The translations under genes and the position numbers were made by a program. Under the pieces are notes generated by a model. That model was not told the DNA's origin. It saw only the letters and a program-made list of their open reading frames with translations, and searched no databases. Below are positions 17,743 to 26,688 of a DNA stretch of 64,000 nt, piece after piece; position 1 is the first letter of the stretch; every line of letters starts with the position of its first letter. This DNA comes from an uncultured Clostridia bacterium (GTDB lineage: Bacteria > Bacillota > Clostridia > Christensenellales > UBA3700): the NCBI GenBank assembly GCA_948471525.1, contig CAOKSY010000008.1, positions 11,862 to 75,861 of the forward strand, given 5' to 3'.

Positions 17743-17775
17743 GCTTTCCGCGGTCTTCCGCGGGAAGCGCTTTTA
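17743..17775 (+). terminator. Terminator of the ABC importer operon
   Basis: An 11-base-pair stem (17743-17753 with 17758-17768, one G-U pair) with loop TCTT is followed by GCTTTTAT. It touches the stop codon of the convergent gene. Confidence 0.7.
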
Positions 17776-18906
17776 TATCCGAGTATCTTCTTTCCTCTTT
17801 CTTCGCGCTCGCTTTCCGCCCCTCATTATCTTTTTAATCTGTCTCACAAACGCGCCTCCGACCTGAGGATAACGCACTGCGCGTCTCTCCGCCAAATCTA
17901 TATTCTCAGACGCTTTTTCCGCGACTTCTCGCCCTTGCCTTTTTCTCCCGTCTTTTATTGCCGGAACTATCGGCAACGCAAGCGTAAACAGAGTATATCC
18001 AATGCCCGCGTACCCTATTATAGGATAGCAGTACGCGACCAGCGTATAGAAATCGAATTTCAGCGAAATCAACGTAAATACGCACAGCATCGCCACGCTG
18101 AAACATCTCGGTATCTTTACGCTTGAATTCTCCTGACATATCAGCTTAGCGCAGCCGATAAGAGTGCTGAATATCGCGAGATAAATTATCAGACCGCTCA
18201 CAGACTTCATATAATGCAGTTTTGAAAACTCGAATATCGGCATTGAAAAATTCTTAAAATCCACCGACACCGAATAGACGAGCGCTATCGATATCGCAAA
18301 GAATACCGCCGTTACCGCGCCTATAAAAGCTATTTGTTTAGGCGAAAAATCCTCTTCCTGTTCCGCAATTATATACCCGCCCATCATTATGTTCATACCG
18401 CAATAACCCAGCGTGTCGAAAGCCGAAAACCCTCCGTACAGCGCAAAGTCTCTCTGCGACGAAAGCACGAAAAGAAGCGTCATTATCATGGGTACTATCA
18501 CCGCGTTAAGTTTTCTCATCACGTTCATTTCGCATACGCCCAGCACGCTGACGAATACGCCGGTCCAAAGTCCCGCGTTCTTTATTCCGTAACAGTTCTC
18601 TATTATCTCCTCGCAACCGCTTACCATACATACAAAGCTGACAAGCGTGCACAGCCACAGTACGGTTTTGATGAGTCCGTAAAGCAAAGCGACGGCTTTA
18701 TTTTTGCTGTATTTCATTCTGCGATAGCTTTTTGCGGCGCACAGAAACAGCGCGCACAGCGCGCCCATCAGCAAGCCGGCGACTATACCGCTCGCAACGC
18801 CGCTGTCGCCGAAATACAGCATCACTTCTCTGCCGGTCGCAAATCCCGCGCCTATTATCGCGCCGATATATATAAACGATATCTGAAGACATTTGAATAT
18901 TTTCAT
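17773..18906 (-). CDS. YkvI-family membrane transporter
   Basis: The 377-residue protein has about ten membrane helices and the N-terminal pattern FIYIGAIIGAGFATGREVMLYFG, diagnostic of the YkvI family (COG3949), distant relatives of LeuT-fold amino-acid permeases. A polar, strongly basic C-terminal tail (about 320-377, ending RRKRKEDTR) is predicted to be cytoplasmic. The start is uncertain: the ATG at 18906 begins at the first helix, but no ribosome binding site is visible there, and a TTG at 18930 is the alternative. Substrate unknown. Confidence 0.8.
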   Translation of the reverse strand: MKIFKCLQISFIYIGAIIGAGFATGREVMLYFGDSGVASGIVAGLLMGALCALFLCAAKSYRRMKYSKNKAVALLYGLIKTVLWLCTLVSFVCMVSGCEEIIENCYGIKNAGLWTGVFVSVLGVCEMNVMRKLNAVIVPMIMTLLFVLSSQRDFALYGGFSAFDTLGYCGMNIMMGGYIIAEQEEDFSPKQIAFIGAVTAVFFAISIALVYSVSVDFKNFSMPIFEFSKLHYMKSVSGLIIYLAIFSTLIGCAKLICQENSSVKIPRCFSVAMLCVFTLISLKFDFYTLVAYCYPIIGYAGIGYTLFTLALPIVPAIKDGRKRQGREVAEKASENIDLAERRAVRYPQVGGAFVRQIKKIMRGGKRARRKRKEDTRI

Positions 18907-19028
18907 AGTATAGACTATGCCGCGACGCAATGCGTTATTCGCAGCCGCGTCGAGAAGACCGCTCTGCCTTTCCCCGTATCCCGACGTATGCCGCCGTTAC
19001 AAAAAAGGACGGCGGACCGTCCTCTTTC

Positions 19029-20840
19029 TCAATAACACACTCTCATACTTTCCAACACCGTCGCTATTTTCGCGAGCTTGTTTTGATTGACTCCGTCCTG
19101 CATCGACGCATTATAGAAAGCGTCTCTAAACGGCTCCATATCGTTTATGATCTCTCTGTTAAGTCTCTCCTTCGGTATCCTCTCTCCTGTAAGATATCTC
19201 AAGAAGAATATGTATACCGTATACGCTTTTATACCTTTATATTTATCCCAATCCACCGCATTGTACACTTTTTTCGTTTCCAAATAAAGCCTGCGCAAAT
19301 TGTCCCCGTTGGCTTCAAAAGCGACAAAACAGTGCGAGAGGAAGATTGCCACCCCGTACTTGACCTGCTCATTGTTACCCTTCAGCTCGAGTATAAGATT
19401 TTCTCTCAGTTCTCCGTTGAAGAAGACGTATTTTTTCCCGCTGTACATAAGGTAATTGGCAAAACATATAGCGCGGTTGATAGCGCCTTCTTCGTAGTTG
19501 ACGGCGTATCTTAAGATTTCGCTCCTTGCCGGCAAAAGTCCTTGTTTATACAGTTTGTTGATATTTTCCGACAAATTTTTCACGTCTACGTCCATATCAG
19601 ACATCGCAATGCCGAACGCGCCGAGTTTTTCGTTTATGCAGAGTCTTTTATTCTCGCCGTCTTTTAAAGGTCTCGTCATCTTTTCCATCAATATCTGCAC
19701 GCAAAGATCGAAGTGTTCTTTATCGAGATAACTGCTGAACGATCTGATTTTTGGGTACATCGCCTTGAGTCTTTTCAGACCTTCTCTATAGATTTGCGGA
19801 TATTCCAAATAATATTTGGCTTTACTGAATTGTCCGTAGATCGCGACCGATCTCTTCCAACATTTTTCCGCTTCCTCTCCTTCTCCGTCGCTCTCGTGTA
19901 CGCATCCTTCGAGACATAGCCTTTCGTCGCTTTCTCTCAGTTTGCTCAGCGGATTGTCCTCGATTAATTTCTCCCAGAATTTTCTGTCGCCGAACGTCTC
20001 GGAATATGCAAAAAAGTCCGTCATATGATCTATCTCATAACCTTTGAGCGTAAGCAGATAATCTCTTAAGCGATTGAATTCTTCTTCGCGTTTTTCCAAT
20101 TTCAATCCGACCATTATCTGCAGCATTTCGCTCATATACAAGTCGTCTTTAAAGAAGAATTCGCATTCCGCGTACGCCTTCATCCAATCGCCCATCGCGG
20201 CGTAGACGGCGACGTAAGACTGCTTGCACAGCATAAGAGTATCTTTTTTCAAAAATTTGAGATTTATGCTGTTCAGCACGTCCAAAGCCTCTTCCGCTTT
20301 TCCGTTCTTGAGCAGCAGTCTCGCCTCGTTGTCTTTATTAAACGCGCCGTAATCGTTGTCGAAATGCTTGAATATCATTTTGCCGTTTTTATAATACTCT
20401 ACCCATCCGTCTTTATATTCGACGTTAACGTCTTTTCTGCGCATTTCGGGGTTATCGGTCGGATCGGCCAGTTCGCTTTCGTCGACGTTTTCCACAAACC
20501 ACGCGTTGTCGTCGGGAAACAGCGACTTGACCGCCATTATCGTCTCGCTCAATCCTATGTAATCGTTGTATTTCATAGAACAGTGCTGAAGCAGCGTGAG
20601 CGCGTTTTTCAGCTCATACTCTTCGAGCACAAGCTGTCTGCACAGATTTGCGGCGAGATCATAGTCTTCTCTCGAATAGTAAAAATACGCGAGATAGAGC
20701 TTTCTCTTCGCCATTTCCTCTTCGTCGTCAACTTCGTTTAGGGAAAAAAGCAGCCGTCTTGCCACGCCTTCGTCTACCCCGTCTCTCCAAAGTTTGCCCA
20801 ACGTATAACCGTCAATGTTTTGGGGGAACTTAATTTCCAT
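19029..20840 (-). CDS. TPR-like helical repeat protein of unknown function
   Basis: The 603-residue soluble protein has helical-pair repeats, clearest in the N-terminal half (AKRKLYLAYFYYSREDYDLA, NEARLLLKNGKAEEALDVL and CKQSYVAVYAAMGDWMKAYA). No signal peptide, membrane helix or catalytic motif is seen. Its first codons overlap the end of hslO by 11 bases, so both are probably made from one message; AAAGGATTG precedes the ATG. A scaffold or chaperone-partner role fits the fold and context but is inference. Confidence 0.65.
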   Translation of the reverse strand: MEIKFPQNIDGYTLGKLWRDGVDEGVARRLLFSLNEVDDEEEMAKRKLYLAYFYYSREDYDLAANLCRQLVLEEYELKNALTLLQHCSMKYNDYIGLSETIMAVKSLFPDDNAWFVENVDESELADPTDNPEMRRKDVNVEYKDGWVEYYKNGKMIFKHFDNDYGAFNKDNEARLLLKNGKAEEALDVLNSINLKFLKKDTLMLCKQSYVAVYAAMGDWMKAYAECEFFFKDDLYMSEMLQIMVGLKLEKREEEFNRLRDYLLTLKGYEIDHMTDFFAYSETFGDRKFWEKLIEDNPLSKLRESDERLCLEGCVHESDGEGEEAEKCWKRSVAIYGQFSKAKYYLEYPQIYREGLKRLKAMYPKIRSFSSYLDKEHFDLCVQILMEKMTRPLKDGENKRLCINEKLGAFGIAMSDMDVDVKNLSENINKLYKQGLLPARSEILRYAVNYEEGAINRAICFANYLMYSGKKYVFFNGELRENLILELKGNNEQVKYGVAIFLSHCFVAFEANGDNLRRLYLETKKVYNAVDWDKYKGIKAYTVYIFFLRYLTGERIPKERLNREIINDMEPFRDAFYNASMQDGVNQNKLAKIATVLESMRVCY

Positions 20841-21681
20841 CGAACAATCCTTTTACGTCTTCTGTCTCAAAGACGTACTTCTTATTGCAAAATTCGCAAC
20901 CCACCTCTATCGCGCCTCTTGTTTTGATTATCGCCAGCAATTCTTCCTTGCCGAGCGCAATCAGCATCTCTTCTATCCTCTCTCTCGAACACGAACAAAC
21001 GTAGTCCTCATAAATATCGGGCAATCTGCTTATCTCGAAATGTCCGAAATAAAATTCCATTATTTCATCCGCGCTCTTTTCGCACAGCAACTCTCCCACG
21101 TCCGTAAAATTACGCACAATATCTTGCAATACGAATATCTCTTCTTCCGAACAGTTTGGCATAGGCTGAACTATTATTCCGCCTGCCTTAACGCACCGTC
21201 CGCCCTCGGTTTTAACTCCCAGCGCAACTGCGGAAGGCAGTTGTTCCGAAGCAGTAAAATAATATGCAAAATCTTCGTCGATATTCCCGTTTACCAACTG
21301 AGACAGCCCGTTATACGGTTCTTTGAGCCCGAAATCCTTTATGACGTTGAGCGAACCTTCCTTTCCGATAATTTCCGACACGCTCGCGTCGCGCTCGGCG
21401 CAAGCCTTGGGATTTTCTATATATCCTCTGACTTTCGCTCCGCAATCCCCGCAAAGCACGGCCTTGCCGCCCTTTCCGTTGCCGTCTATGATTATAGTGA
21501 GCTTGTTGCCTTGACCTTTAAAATTGCCGCTCATAAAAGCCGTCATGGTCAATGCCTTTCCCATGGCGCGCGCGACAGGTTGCGAAAAATTGTGAATGTC
21601 AATAGCCTTATTGACAGTATCTGTCGTATCCAATACGCTCACAATGGCTTTACCGCCGAAAAGTATTGCTCTTTTGATCAT
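20830..21681 (-). CDS. hslO: Hsp33 redox-regulated chaperone
   Basis: This 283-residue protein is a cytoplasmic holdase that protects unfolding proteins during oxidative stress. The C-terminal zinc switch is complete, with CSC near residue 230 and CEFC near 263. Zinc release on oxidation activates the chaperone. The N-terminal domain FSQPVARAMGKALTMTAFM is also typical. The frame extends 10 codons upstream, but GGAGGAAAT directly before the ATG at 21681 fixes the start. Confidence 0.95.
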   Translation of the reverse strand: MIKRAILFGGKAIVSVLDTTDTVNKAIDIHNFSQPVARAMGKALTMTAFMSGNFKGQGNKLTIIIDGNGKGGKAVLCGDCGAKVRGYIENPKACAERDASVSEIIGKEGSLNVIKDFGLKEPYNGLSQLVNGNIDEDFAYYFTASEQLPSAVALGVKTEGGRCVKAGGIIVQPMPNCSEEEIFVLQDIVRNFTDVGELLCEKSADEIMEFYFGHFEISRLPDIYEDYVCSCSRERIEEMLIALGKEELLAIIKTRGAIEVGCEFCNKKYVFETEDVKGLFDGN

Positions 21682-21786
21682 ATTTCCTCCGCCGCATCGT
21701 ACGGCAAACAAGTGTATAAAATATTTATAATCTTAAATATCGGAAAATAAAATTATAAAATACCGTTATCCAGATCTATAAATTAC

Positions 21787-22497
21787 TTATAAGGAAGTCG
21801 CCGCAAAAAGCAATCTTTTGGACTTTTCGCAAACGTCCGAATAATTTTCTCCGTCGTATATCTCATACTCCCAGCCGCTCAACGCGTCTTCGAGTTCTTC
21901 AGCAGTGTGTATATACTGACTGTGGCTTTCGCCTATTCTTCTATAATTGTCCCCTTCTATCCTTTCAAAAAAATCTATTTCCATATCCACGCGATCGCCC
22001 TGGATATCGTTTAACCAAATATAAGTCACGTCGTCGTAATCTTCGCAAAAAAGATTATCCGCGATCACGCGCCTGAGTTTATATTCCGAAGACACGTCAA
22101 ATATAAATCTGCCGCCTTTTTTCAAGAATGTCTTCACTCTGGCAAAGAAGTCTTTCAACTTGTCCTTGGGTATATAATTTACTCCGTCGCAGGCGCAAAT
22201 TATAAAATCGACCTTATGCGCGAGTTCAAACTCCGTCATATCCTGCAGTACCCACTTTACGCAGACGCCCTCTTTTTTCGCCTTGACGGTAGCCTCGTTG
22301 AGCATTTCGCCGCTTATGTCTATCCCGCACATTTTCCTGCCGAGTTTTGCCAAAGCTATAGTCATCGCTCCCGATCCGCAAGCGAGATCTACGCCCTCTC
22401 CGACGAGCCAATCCTCGACAAACCTCAAATAACCTTCATAATCGAAGTCTCCCATCAGCCTGTCGTAATACTTTGCAAGGACACTGTACGCGCTCAT
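21787..22497 (-). CDS. SAM-dependent class I methyltransferase
   Basis: The 236-residue protein has motif I VDLACGSGAMTIALAKLG, the acidic post-I segment MCGIDISGEML, and FIICACDGVNYI as motif IV. This Methyltransf_25-type fold acts on small molecules or, less often, RNA; the target is not predictable. AAAGGAAGAG precedes the ATG, which overlaps the stop of the upstream membrane-protein gene (ATGA). Confidence 0.85.
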   Translation of the reverse strand: MSAYSVLAKYYDRLMGDFDYEGYLRFVEDWLVGEGVDLACGSGAMTIALAKLGRKMCGIDISGEMLNEATVKAKKEGVCVKWVLQDMTEFELAHKVDFIICACDGVNYIPKDKLKDFFARVKTFLKKGGRFIFDVSSEYKLRRVIADNLFCEDYDDVTYIWLNDIQGDRVDMEIDFFERIEGDNYRRIGESHSQYIHTAEELEDALSGWEYEIYDGENYSDVCEKSKRLLFAATSL

Positions 22498-23486
22498 CTC
22501 TTCCTTTTATTATTCGGTCTCGAGGAATTCTGTTTTTGTTTTTTACGCGCCTTGTTCTGTTTTTCCTGTTCCTTCATCTGTATCTTCATATTCTCTTCGT
22601 ACATAAAACCGATTATATTATCACACGCATACTGACCGAAAGCAAGATTGAAGACCGCAAGCGCGCTGAAACCTATCAAAGCCATTATCACGAGTATAAA
22701 TACTCCTATAAAGCTTACGAAAGACAGCGCCATCGCGCCTGTAAAGAACAATGTCACCATAAGAGTAGGCAATATCATCATCAGCACAAGTACACATGTA
22801 TTTTTTATATACTCGGACATCTTATACTTATAGCACACGTACATAGAGTTGCCTATCATCATATACATAGCGCTGAGCAATGCGAGCAAGCCCGTCGCCA
22901 CGACAAGCACCCACCAACCCGCGTTCGCGCTTCCGTTGACGGCGTTGCCTTTCAAAATCATAATAAGACCGCAGGCAAAACCCGTCGCCAACGCGCCCAG
23001 CCAAGCAAACGACAGCATATATTTATACCAATGCGCCTTTATGCCTCTGAAGAAATGCTTAAAAACCTTGACTTTTGTCTTCCACAGCATATTTCTGCAG
23101 CAGTAAAAGAGTCCCGACGCAAACAGACCGAACAAAAGACATGTCGGAAAGATCGTCAGTCCGTAGACCTTGAGTCTCACGTCGTATATATTCGCAAGCG
23201 CCGCGACGGTATCGTCCCGCACCCCGAATCCGATGCCTATTCCGGTACTGAAATTCATACCGGCTATAGCGGCGGCTTCCTCTTGACGCTGATAATAAAG
23301 CACCATTACGATGAGAGGCACGCACGCGACTATCATTATAAGGTTGAGAATAACGAGCTTGAGCATATTCTCCGAAATGACTCGCATCGCCTCGCCGATT
23401 CTGCCCTTATAGAAAAAATTTCTGCCTTCGGGAGAAAGATCTCTTTTTACCGTAAGCTTCTGTGAAAGGTTGTTTGTAGTACTCAT
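22494..23486 (-). CDS. YesL-like (DUF624-like) membrane protein
   Basis: This 330-residue protein has five or six membrane helices. The segment ENMLKLVILNLIMIVACVPL and the following helix pair recall DUF624/YesL proteins, often found with sugar importers, but the similarity is by eye. The C-terminus is very basic and Lys/Gln/Asn-rich (KEQEKQNKARKKQKQNSS). GGAG precedes the ATG at 23486; the frame is open 19 codons further without a start signal. It is coupled to the methyltransferase. Confidence 0.55.
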   Translation of the reverse strand: MSTTNNLSQKLTVKRDLSPEGRNFFYKGRIGEAMRVISENMLKLVILNLIMIVACVPLIVMVLYYQRQEEAAAIAGMNFSTGIGIGFGVRDDTVAALANIYDVRLKVYGLTIFPTCLLFGLFASGLFYCCRNMLWKTKVKVFKHFFRGIKAHWYKYMLSFAWLGALATGFACGLIMILKGNAVNGSANAGWWVLVVATGLLALLSAMYMMIGNSMYVCYKYKMSEYIKNTCVLVLMMILPTLMVTLFFTGAMALSFVSFIGVFILVIMALIGFSALAVFNLAFGQYACDNIIGFMYEENMKIQMKEQEKQNKARKKQKQNSSRPNNKRKR

Positions 23487-23572
23487 AGCAACTCCGCATA
23501 TATGATTCTTTATCATTATACCCCAATCTTTTCTATAAATCAATAAATTTGCTCTTATTTAACAATTTTTGC

Positions 23573-23601
23573 TTTACAGCATAAAATTAATATGATATTA
23601 T
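23573..23601 (+). promoter_or_regulatory. Promoter of the lysine-biosynthesis operon
   Basis: TTTACA (23573-23578) and TATTAT (23596-23601) are 17 bases apart, about 12 bases before the riboswitch P1 stem. Confidence 0.65.
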
Positions 23602-23611
23602 ATTTTTAAGT

Positions 23612-23776
23612 TTACAGAGGCGCAGGATATATAAGTATCGGGATTGAGGCGTCAAGAAGCCCCCGAGAAAGGATATTTTGCCGAAATCGTATCATAAGTC
23701 TTGACGGATATACGGTTGGTCGCTACGGTGAATAACCCTGTGACTGTCACCTCGAGCGGGAGGTGAAGCGCTTAAA
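23612..23776 (+). promoter_or_regulatory. Lysine riboswitch (L-box)
   Basis: Conserved L-box blocks occur in order: AGAGGCGC at the 5' side, GAAAGGATATTTTGCCGAAAT, GTTGGTCGCTACGGTGAATAAC, CTGTGACTGTCACC and the closing AGGTGAAGCGCT. P1 pairs AGAGGCGC with GCGCTT. The element senses lysine and, through the following terminator, lowers transcription of asd-dapA-dapB when lysine is plentiful. Confidence 0.92.
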
Positions 23777-23801
23777 CGACAATAGTTATGATTTGTCATT
23801 G

Positions 23802-23833
23802 AACGCTTTGCTACCCCGTGCAGAGCGTTTTTT
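23802..23833 (+). terminator. Riboswitch-controlled terminator
   Basis: AACGCTTTGC pairs with GCAGAGCGTT and is followed by six or more T residues, 54 bases before asd. This is the expression platform of the lysine riboswitch. Confidence 0.85.
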
Positions 23834-23886
23834 ATCTGTAAATTATGAGAAATTAATTTTGAGTACATACTCACAAGGAGATAAAT

Positions 23887-24906
23887 ATGAAAAAATACAA
23901 CGTAGCCGTCGTCGGCGCTACCGGCATGGTCGGCAACAAATTCTTGGAAGTTCTCACCGAGAAACAACTTCCCGTCGAAAACTATTATCTTTTCGCTTCC
24001 GCAAAGAGCGCGGGCAAAGTAATAGACTTTATGGGCAAGCCCCATACCGTTATAGAGTTGACCGAAGAAAACGTAAAAGCGCACAAGGTAGACATTGCGC
24101 TGTTCAGCGCGGGCGGCTCGACGAGCGCCAAATTTGCTCCCGTATTCGCATCCTGCGGCGCGGTCGTAATAGACAATTCCAGCCAGTGGAGAATGGATCC
24201 GTCCGTTCCGTTGGTAGTCCCCGAGGTAAATCCGCAGGACATCGACTGGAACAACGGCATTATCGCCAACCCCAACTGCTCTACCATACAGGCTATGGTA
24301 GCTCTCAAGCCTTTGTACGATAAGTACGGAATCAAGAGAGTTATCTACAGCACCTATCAAGCGGTAAGCGGCGCTGGCGTCGCAGGCTACAACGACCTGC
24401 TCGACGGTCTCAAGGCTTTCGTAAACGGAGAGGAATATTCCACTAAGAAGTTCCCCTACCAGATCGCCAACAACTGTCTCCCCCACATCGACGTTTTCCT
24501 CGACAACGGTTATACCAAGGAAGAAGAGAAGATGATCAAGGAGACCAAGAAGATCTTAGGCGACGACAAGATCAAAGTCACCGCTACTACGGTAAGAGTT
24601 CCCGTACTCAACTCTCACTCGGAATCTATCAATATTGAGTTTGAAAAACCCTGCGACAAGCAAGGCATTATCGACGCGCTCAAAGCGCAGAAAGGCGTCG
24701 TAGTTATGGACGACGTCTCCAACAACGTATATCCCATGCCCAAGGATACGACGGGTCACGACGAGGTATACGTAGGACGTATCCGTATAGACGACACGGT
24801 AGAGAGCGGCTGCAATCTGTGGGTAGTCGCCGACAACATCCGCAAAGGCGCAGCAAGCAACGCCGTCCAGATTGCTGAATATATGATCGAAAACGGAAAG
24901 ATTTGA
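23887..24906 (+). CDS. asd: Aspartate-semialdehyde dehydrogenase
   Basis: The 339-residue enzyme reduces aspartyl phosphate to aspartate semialdehyde with NADPH, the branch point to lysine, diaminopimelate, threonine and methionine. The NADP-binding motif VVGATGMVGNKF is at residues 8-19 and the catalytic Cys131 lies in NPNCSTIQ; the substrate-binding YQAVSGAG and active-site His in RVPVLNSHSESI are present. ACAAGGAG precedes the ATG. It is the first gene of the lysine-riboswitch operon. Confidence 0.97.
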   Translation: MKKYNVAVVGATGMVGNKFLEVLTEKQLPVENYYLFASAKSAGKVIDFMGKPHTVIELTEENVKAHKVDIALFSAGGSTSAKFAPVFASCGAVVIDNSSQWRMDPSVPLVVPEVNPQDIDWNNGIIANPNCSTIQAMVALKPLYDKYGIKRVIYSTYQAVSGAGVAGYNDLLDGLKAFVNGEEYSTKKFPYQIANNCLPHIDVFLDNGYTKEEEKMIKETKKILGDDKIKVTATTVRVPVLNSHSESINIEFEKPCDKQGIIDALKAQKGVVVMDDVSNNVYPMPKDTTGHDEVYVGRIRIDDTVESGCNLWVVADNIRKGAASNAVQIAEYMIENGKI

Positions 24907-24920
24907 TTCGGAGAATAAAT

Positions 24921-25799
24921 ATGTTTGAAGGTACTTATACCGCGATAATCACGCCGTTCGGCGAGACGGGAGTAGATTATCAAAGTTTTGAAAAGCTGAT
25001 AGAGAGCCAGATTGCGGGCGGAATAAACGGATTGGTCTTCATAGGCACGACGGGAGAACCTGCGACAATGACGTCCGACGAAAAGCGCGAACTGCGCGCG
25101 TTCGCTCTCAGACAGGTCAACGGTCGCGTGCCCGTCATATTCGGCACGGGTTGCAACTGCACCGCCACCGCGGTCGAAAACTCCGTTCAGGCGCAGAAAG
25201 AAGGCGCGGACGGCATTCTCGTCGTATCTCCCTATTACAACAAATGCACGCAGGAAGGACTGTATCTGCATTACAAGGCTATCGCCGACAAATGCTCCCT
25301 TCCTATGATAATCTACAACGTGCCGGGCAGAACGGGAGTCAACATACTCCCCGAGACGGCAGGCAGGCTTGCGCGCTCCATCCCGTCTATCGTGGGCATA
25401 AAAGAAGCGTGCGGAAATCTCGAGCAGATCGCCGAGACTGCAAAAGCGATTGCCGGCACGCAACTTCAGCTTATGAGCGGCGACGACAAGTTGGCGGTGG
25501 ACATAGCCCGTCTGGGCGGCACTACCCTGATCTCCGTCGCGAGCAACGCTCTTCCTTCGGAGTTTTCACGTTTGATGGCGTTCGCGGGCAACGGCGAATT
25601 CGACAAGGCAGACGCTCTGTACTCCAAGTACGACAGGTTTGTTGACTTGCTTTTCAGCGAAGTCAATCCCATTCCGATCAAATATGCGTGCGCTCAACTC
25701 GGTCTTTGCAAAAATATCCTCCGCTTGCCGCTCACTCCTATGAGCGAAGCCAAAGCGCAAATTCTGCGCGAGGAAATGCAGAGACTGCAAATAATCTAA
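24921..25799 (+). CDS. dapA: 4-hydroxy-tetrahydrodipicolinate synthase
   Basis: This 292-residue TIM-barrel enzyme condenses pyruvate with aspartate semialdehyde. Schiff-base Lys161 lies in VGIKEACG, with the GTTGE loop (42-46) and Tyr132 in YNVPGRTG. The start at 24921 is set by CGGAGAAT; the six codons upstream overlap asd and lack a start signal. It is placed between asd and dapB, as expected for a lysine/DAP operon. Confidence 0.97.
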   Translation: MFEGTYTAIITPFGETGVDYQSFEKLIESQIAGGINGLVFIGTTGEPATMTSDEKRELRAFALRQVNGRVPVIFGTGCNCTATAVENSVQAQKEGADGILVVSPYYNKCTQEGLYLHYKAIADKCSLPMIIYNVPGRTGVNILPETAGRLARSIPSIVGIKEACGNLEQIAETAKAIAGTQLQLMSGDDKLAVDIARLGGTTLISVASNALPSEFSRLMAFAGNGEFDKADALYSKYDRFVDLLFSEVNPIPIKYACAQLGLCKNILRLPLTPMSEAKAQILREEMQRLQII

Positions 25800-25813
25800 T
25801 AAAAGGTGTGACT

Positions 25814-26569
25814 ATGATAAAAGTTTTGATATGGGGCGTCGGCGGAAAAATGGGCGGCAACGTTCTCGACGGCTTGTCCGCTTTCGACGGTATTCAAGCG
25901 GTAGGCGGCGTAGACAGATTTGCCGATCCGGCAAAATTCGACGTTCCCGTATTTGCATCAGGCAAAGACGTTAATATCGACGCCGACGTGATTATAGACT
26001 TTTCGCGTCCCGATGCGCTTGAAGAAATACTCGAATACGCCCTTTCCCGCAACACGGGAATTATGCTCGCCACGACGGGCTACTCCCCCGAGCAGCAGAA
26101 AGCTATCGACGAAGCGTCCGAGAAGATACCCGTATTCCAATCGAGCAATATGTCCTTGGGCGTAAATCTTCTCATAGAGTTATGCCGCAAAGCCGCGGAT
26201 TTCCTCGGAGCAAATTACGAGATAGAGATAATCGAACAGCATCACGATCAAAAAGTCGACTCTCCGTCGGGCACGGCTATTTCTATAGCCAACGCTATCA
26301 ACGAGGAGTTTGACAACTCCAAAGAATTCGTATACGGCAGACATGACAAAAACTGCCGCCGCACCAAAGAGGAGATCGGCATTCACGCGGTAAGAGGCGG
26401 CACTATAGTAGGCAAACACGACGTTATGTTTATAGGCAAAGACGAAGTGATCACTATCGCCCACGAAGCGCAGTCCCGCGCGGTCTTCGCGCAAGGAGCG
26501 ATACGCGCCGCCATCTTCATCTCCTCCAAGAAAAACGGAAAGTACAACATGCGCGACCTGTTGGCTTAA
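25814..26569 (+). CDS. dapB: 4-hydroxy-tetrahydrodipicolinate reductase
   Basis: The 251-residue enzyme reduces the DapA product with NAD(P)H. The nucleotide-binding motif WGVGGKMG is at the N-terminus and the signature EIIEQHHDQKVDSPSGTA carries catalytic His and Lys. The open frame starts far upstream inside dapA, but the ATG at 25814, with AAAGGTG before it, matches the family N-terminus. It ends the lysine operon and is followed by a strong terminator. Confidence 0.97.
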   Translation: MIKVLIWGVGGKMGGNVLDGLSAFDGIQAVGGVDRFADPAKFDVPVFASGKDVNIDADVIIDFSRPDALEEILEYALSRNTGIMLATTGYSPEQQKAIDEASEKIPVFQSSNMSLGVNLLIELCRKAADFLGANYEIEIIEQHHDQKVDSPSGTAISIANAINEEFDNSKEFVYGRHDKNCRRTKEEIGIHAVRGGTIVGKHDVMFIGKDEVITIAHEAQSRAVFAQGAIRAAIFISSKKNGKYNMRDLLA

Positions 26570-26594
26570 ACGCAATAATCGATAATAAAAAATC

Positions 26595-26630
26595 AAAGTC
26601 CCGCCGGCGATGCCGTTTCGGGACTTTTTT
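26595..26630 (+). terminator. Terminator of the lysine operon
   Basis: AAAGTCCCG pairs with CGGGACTTT, followed by more T residues. It may also act for the convergent gene ending at 26689. Confidence 0.85.
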
Positions 26631-26688
26631 CTATCTGCGTGTCGCGCCTATAACGCCTCTCCTAATTTGATTACCTACGTATAAATAT

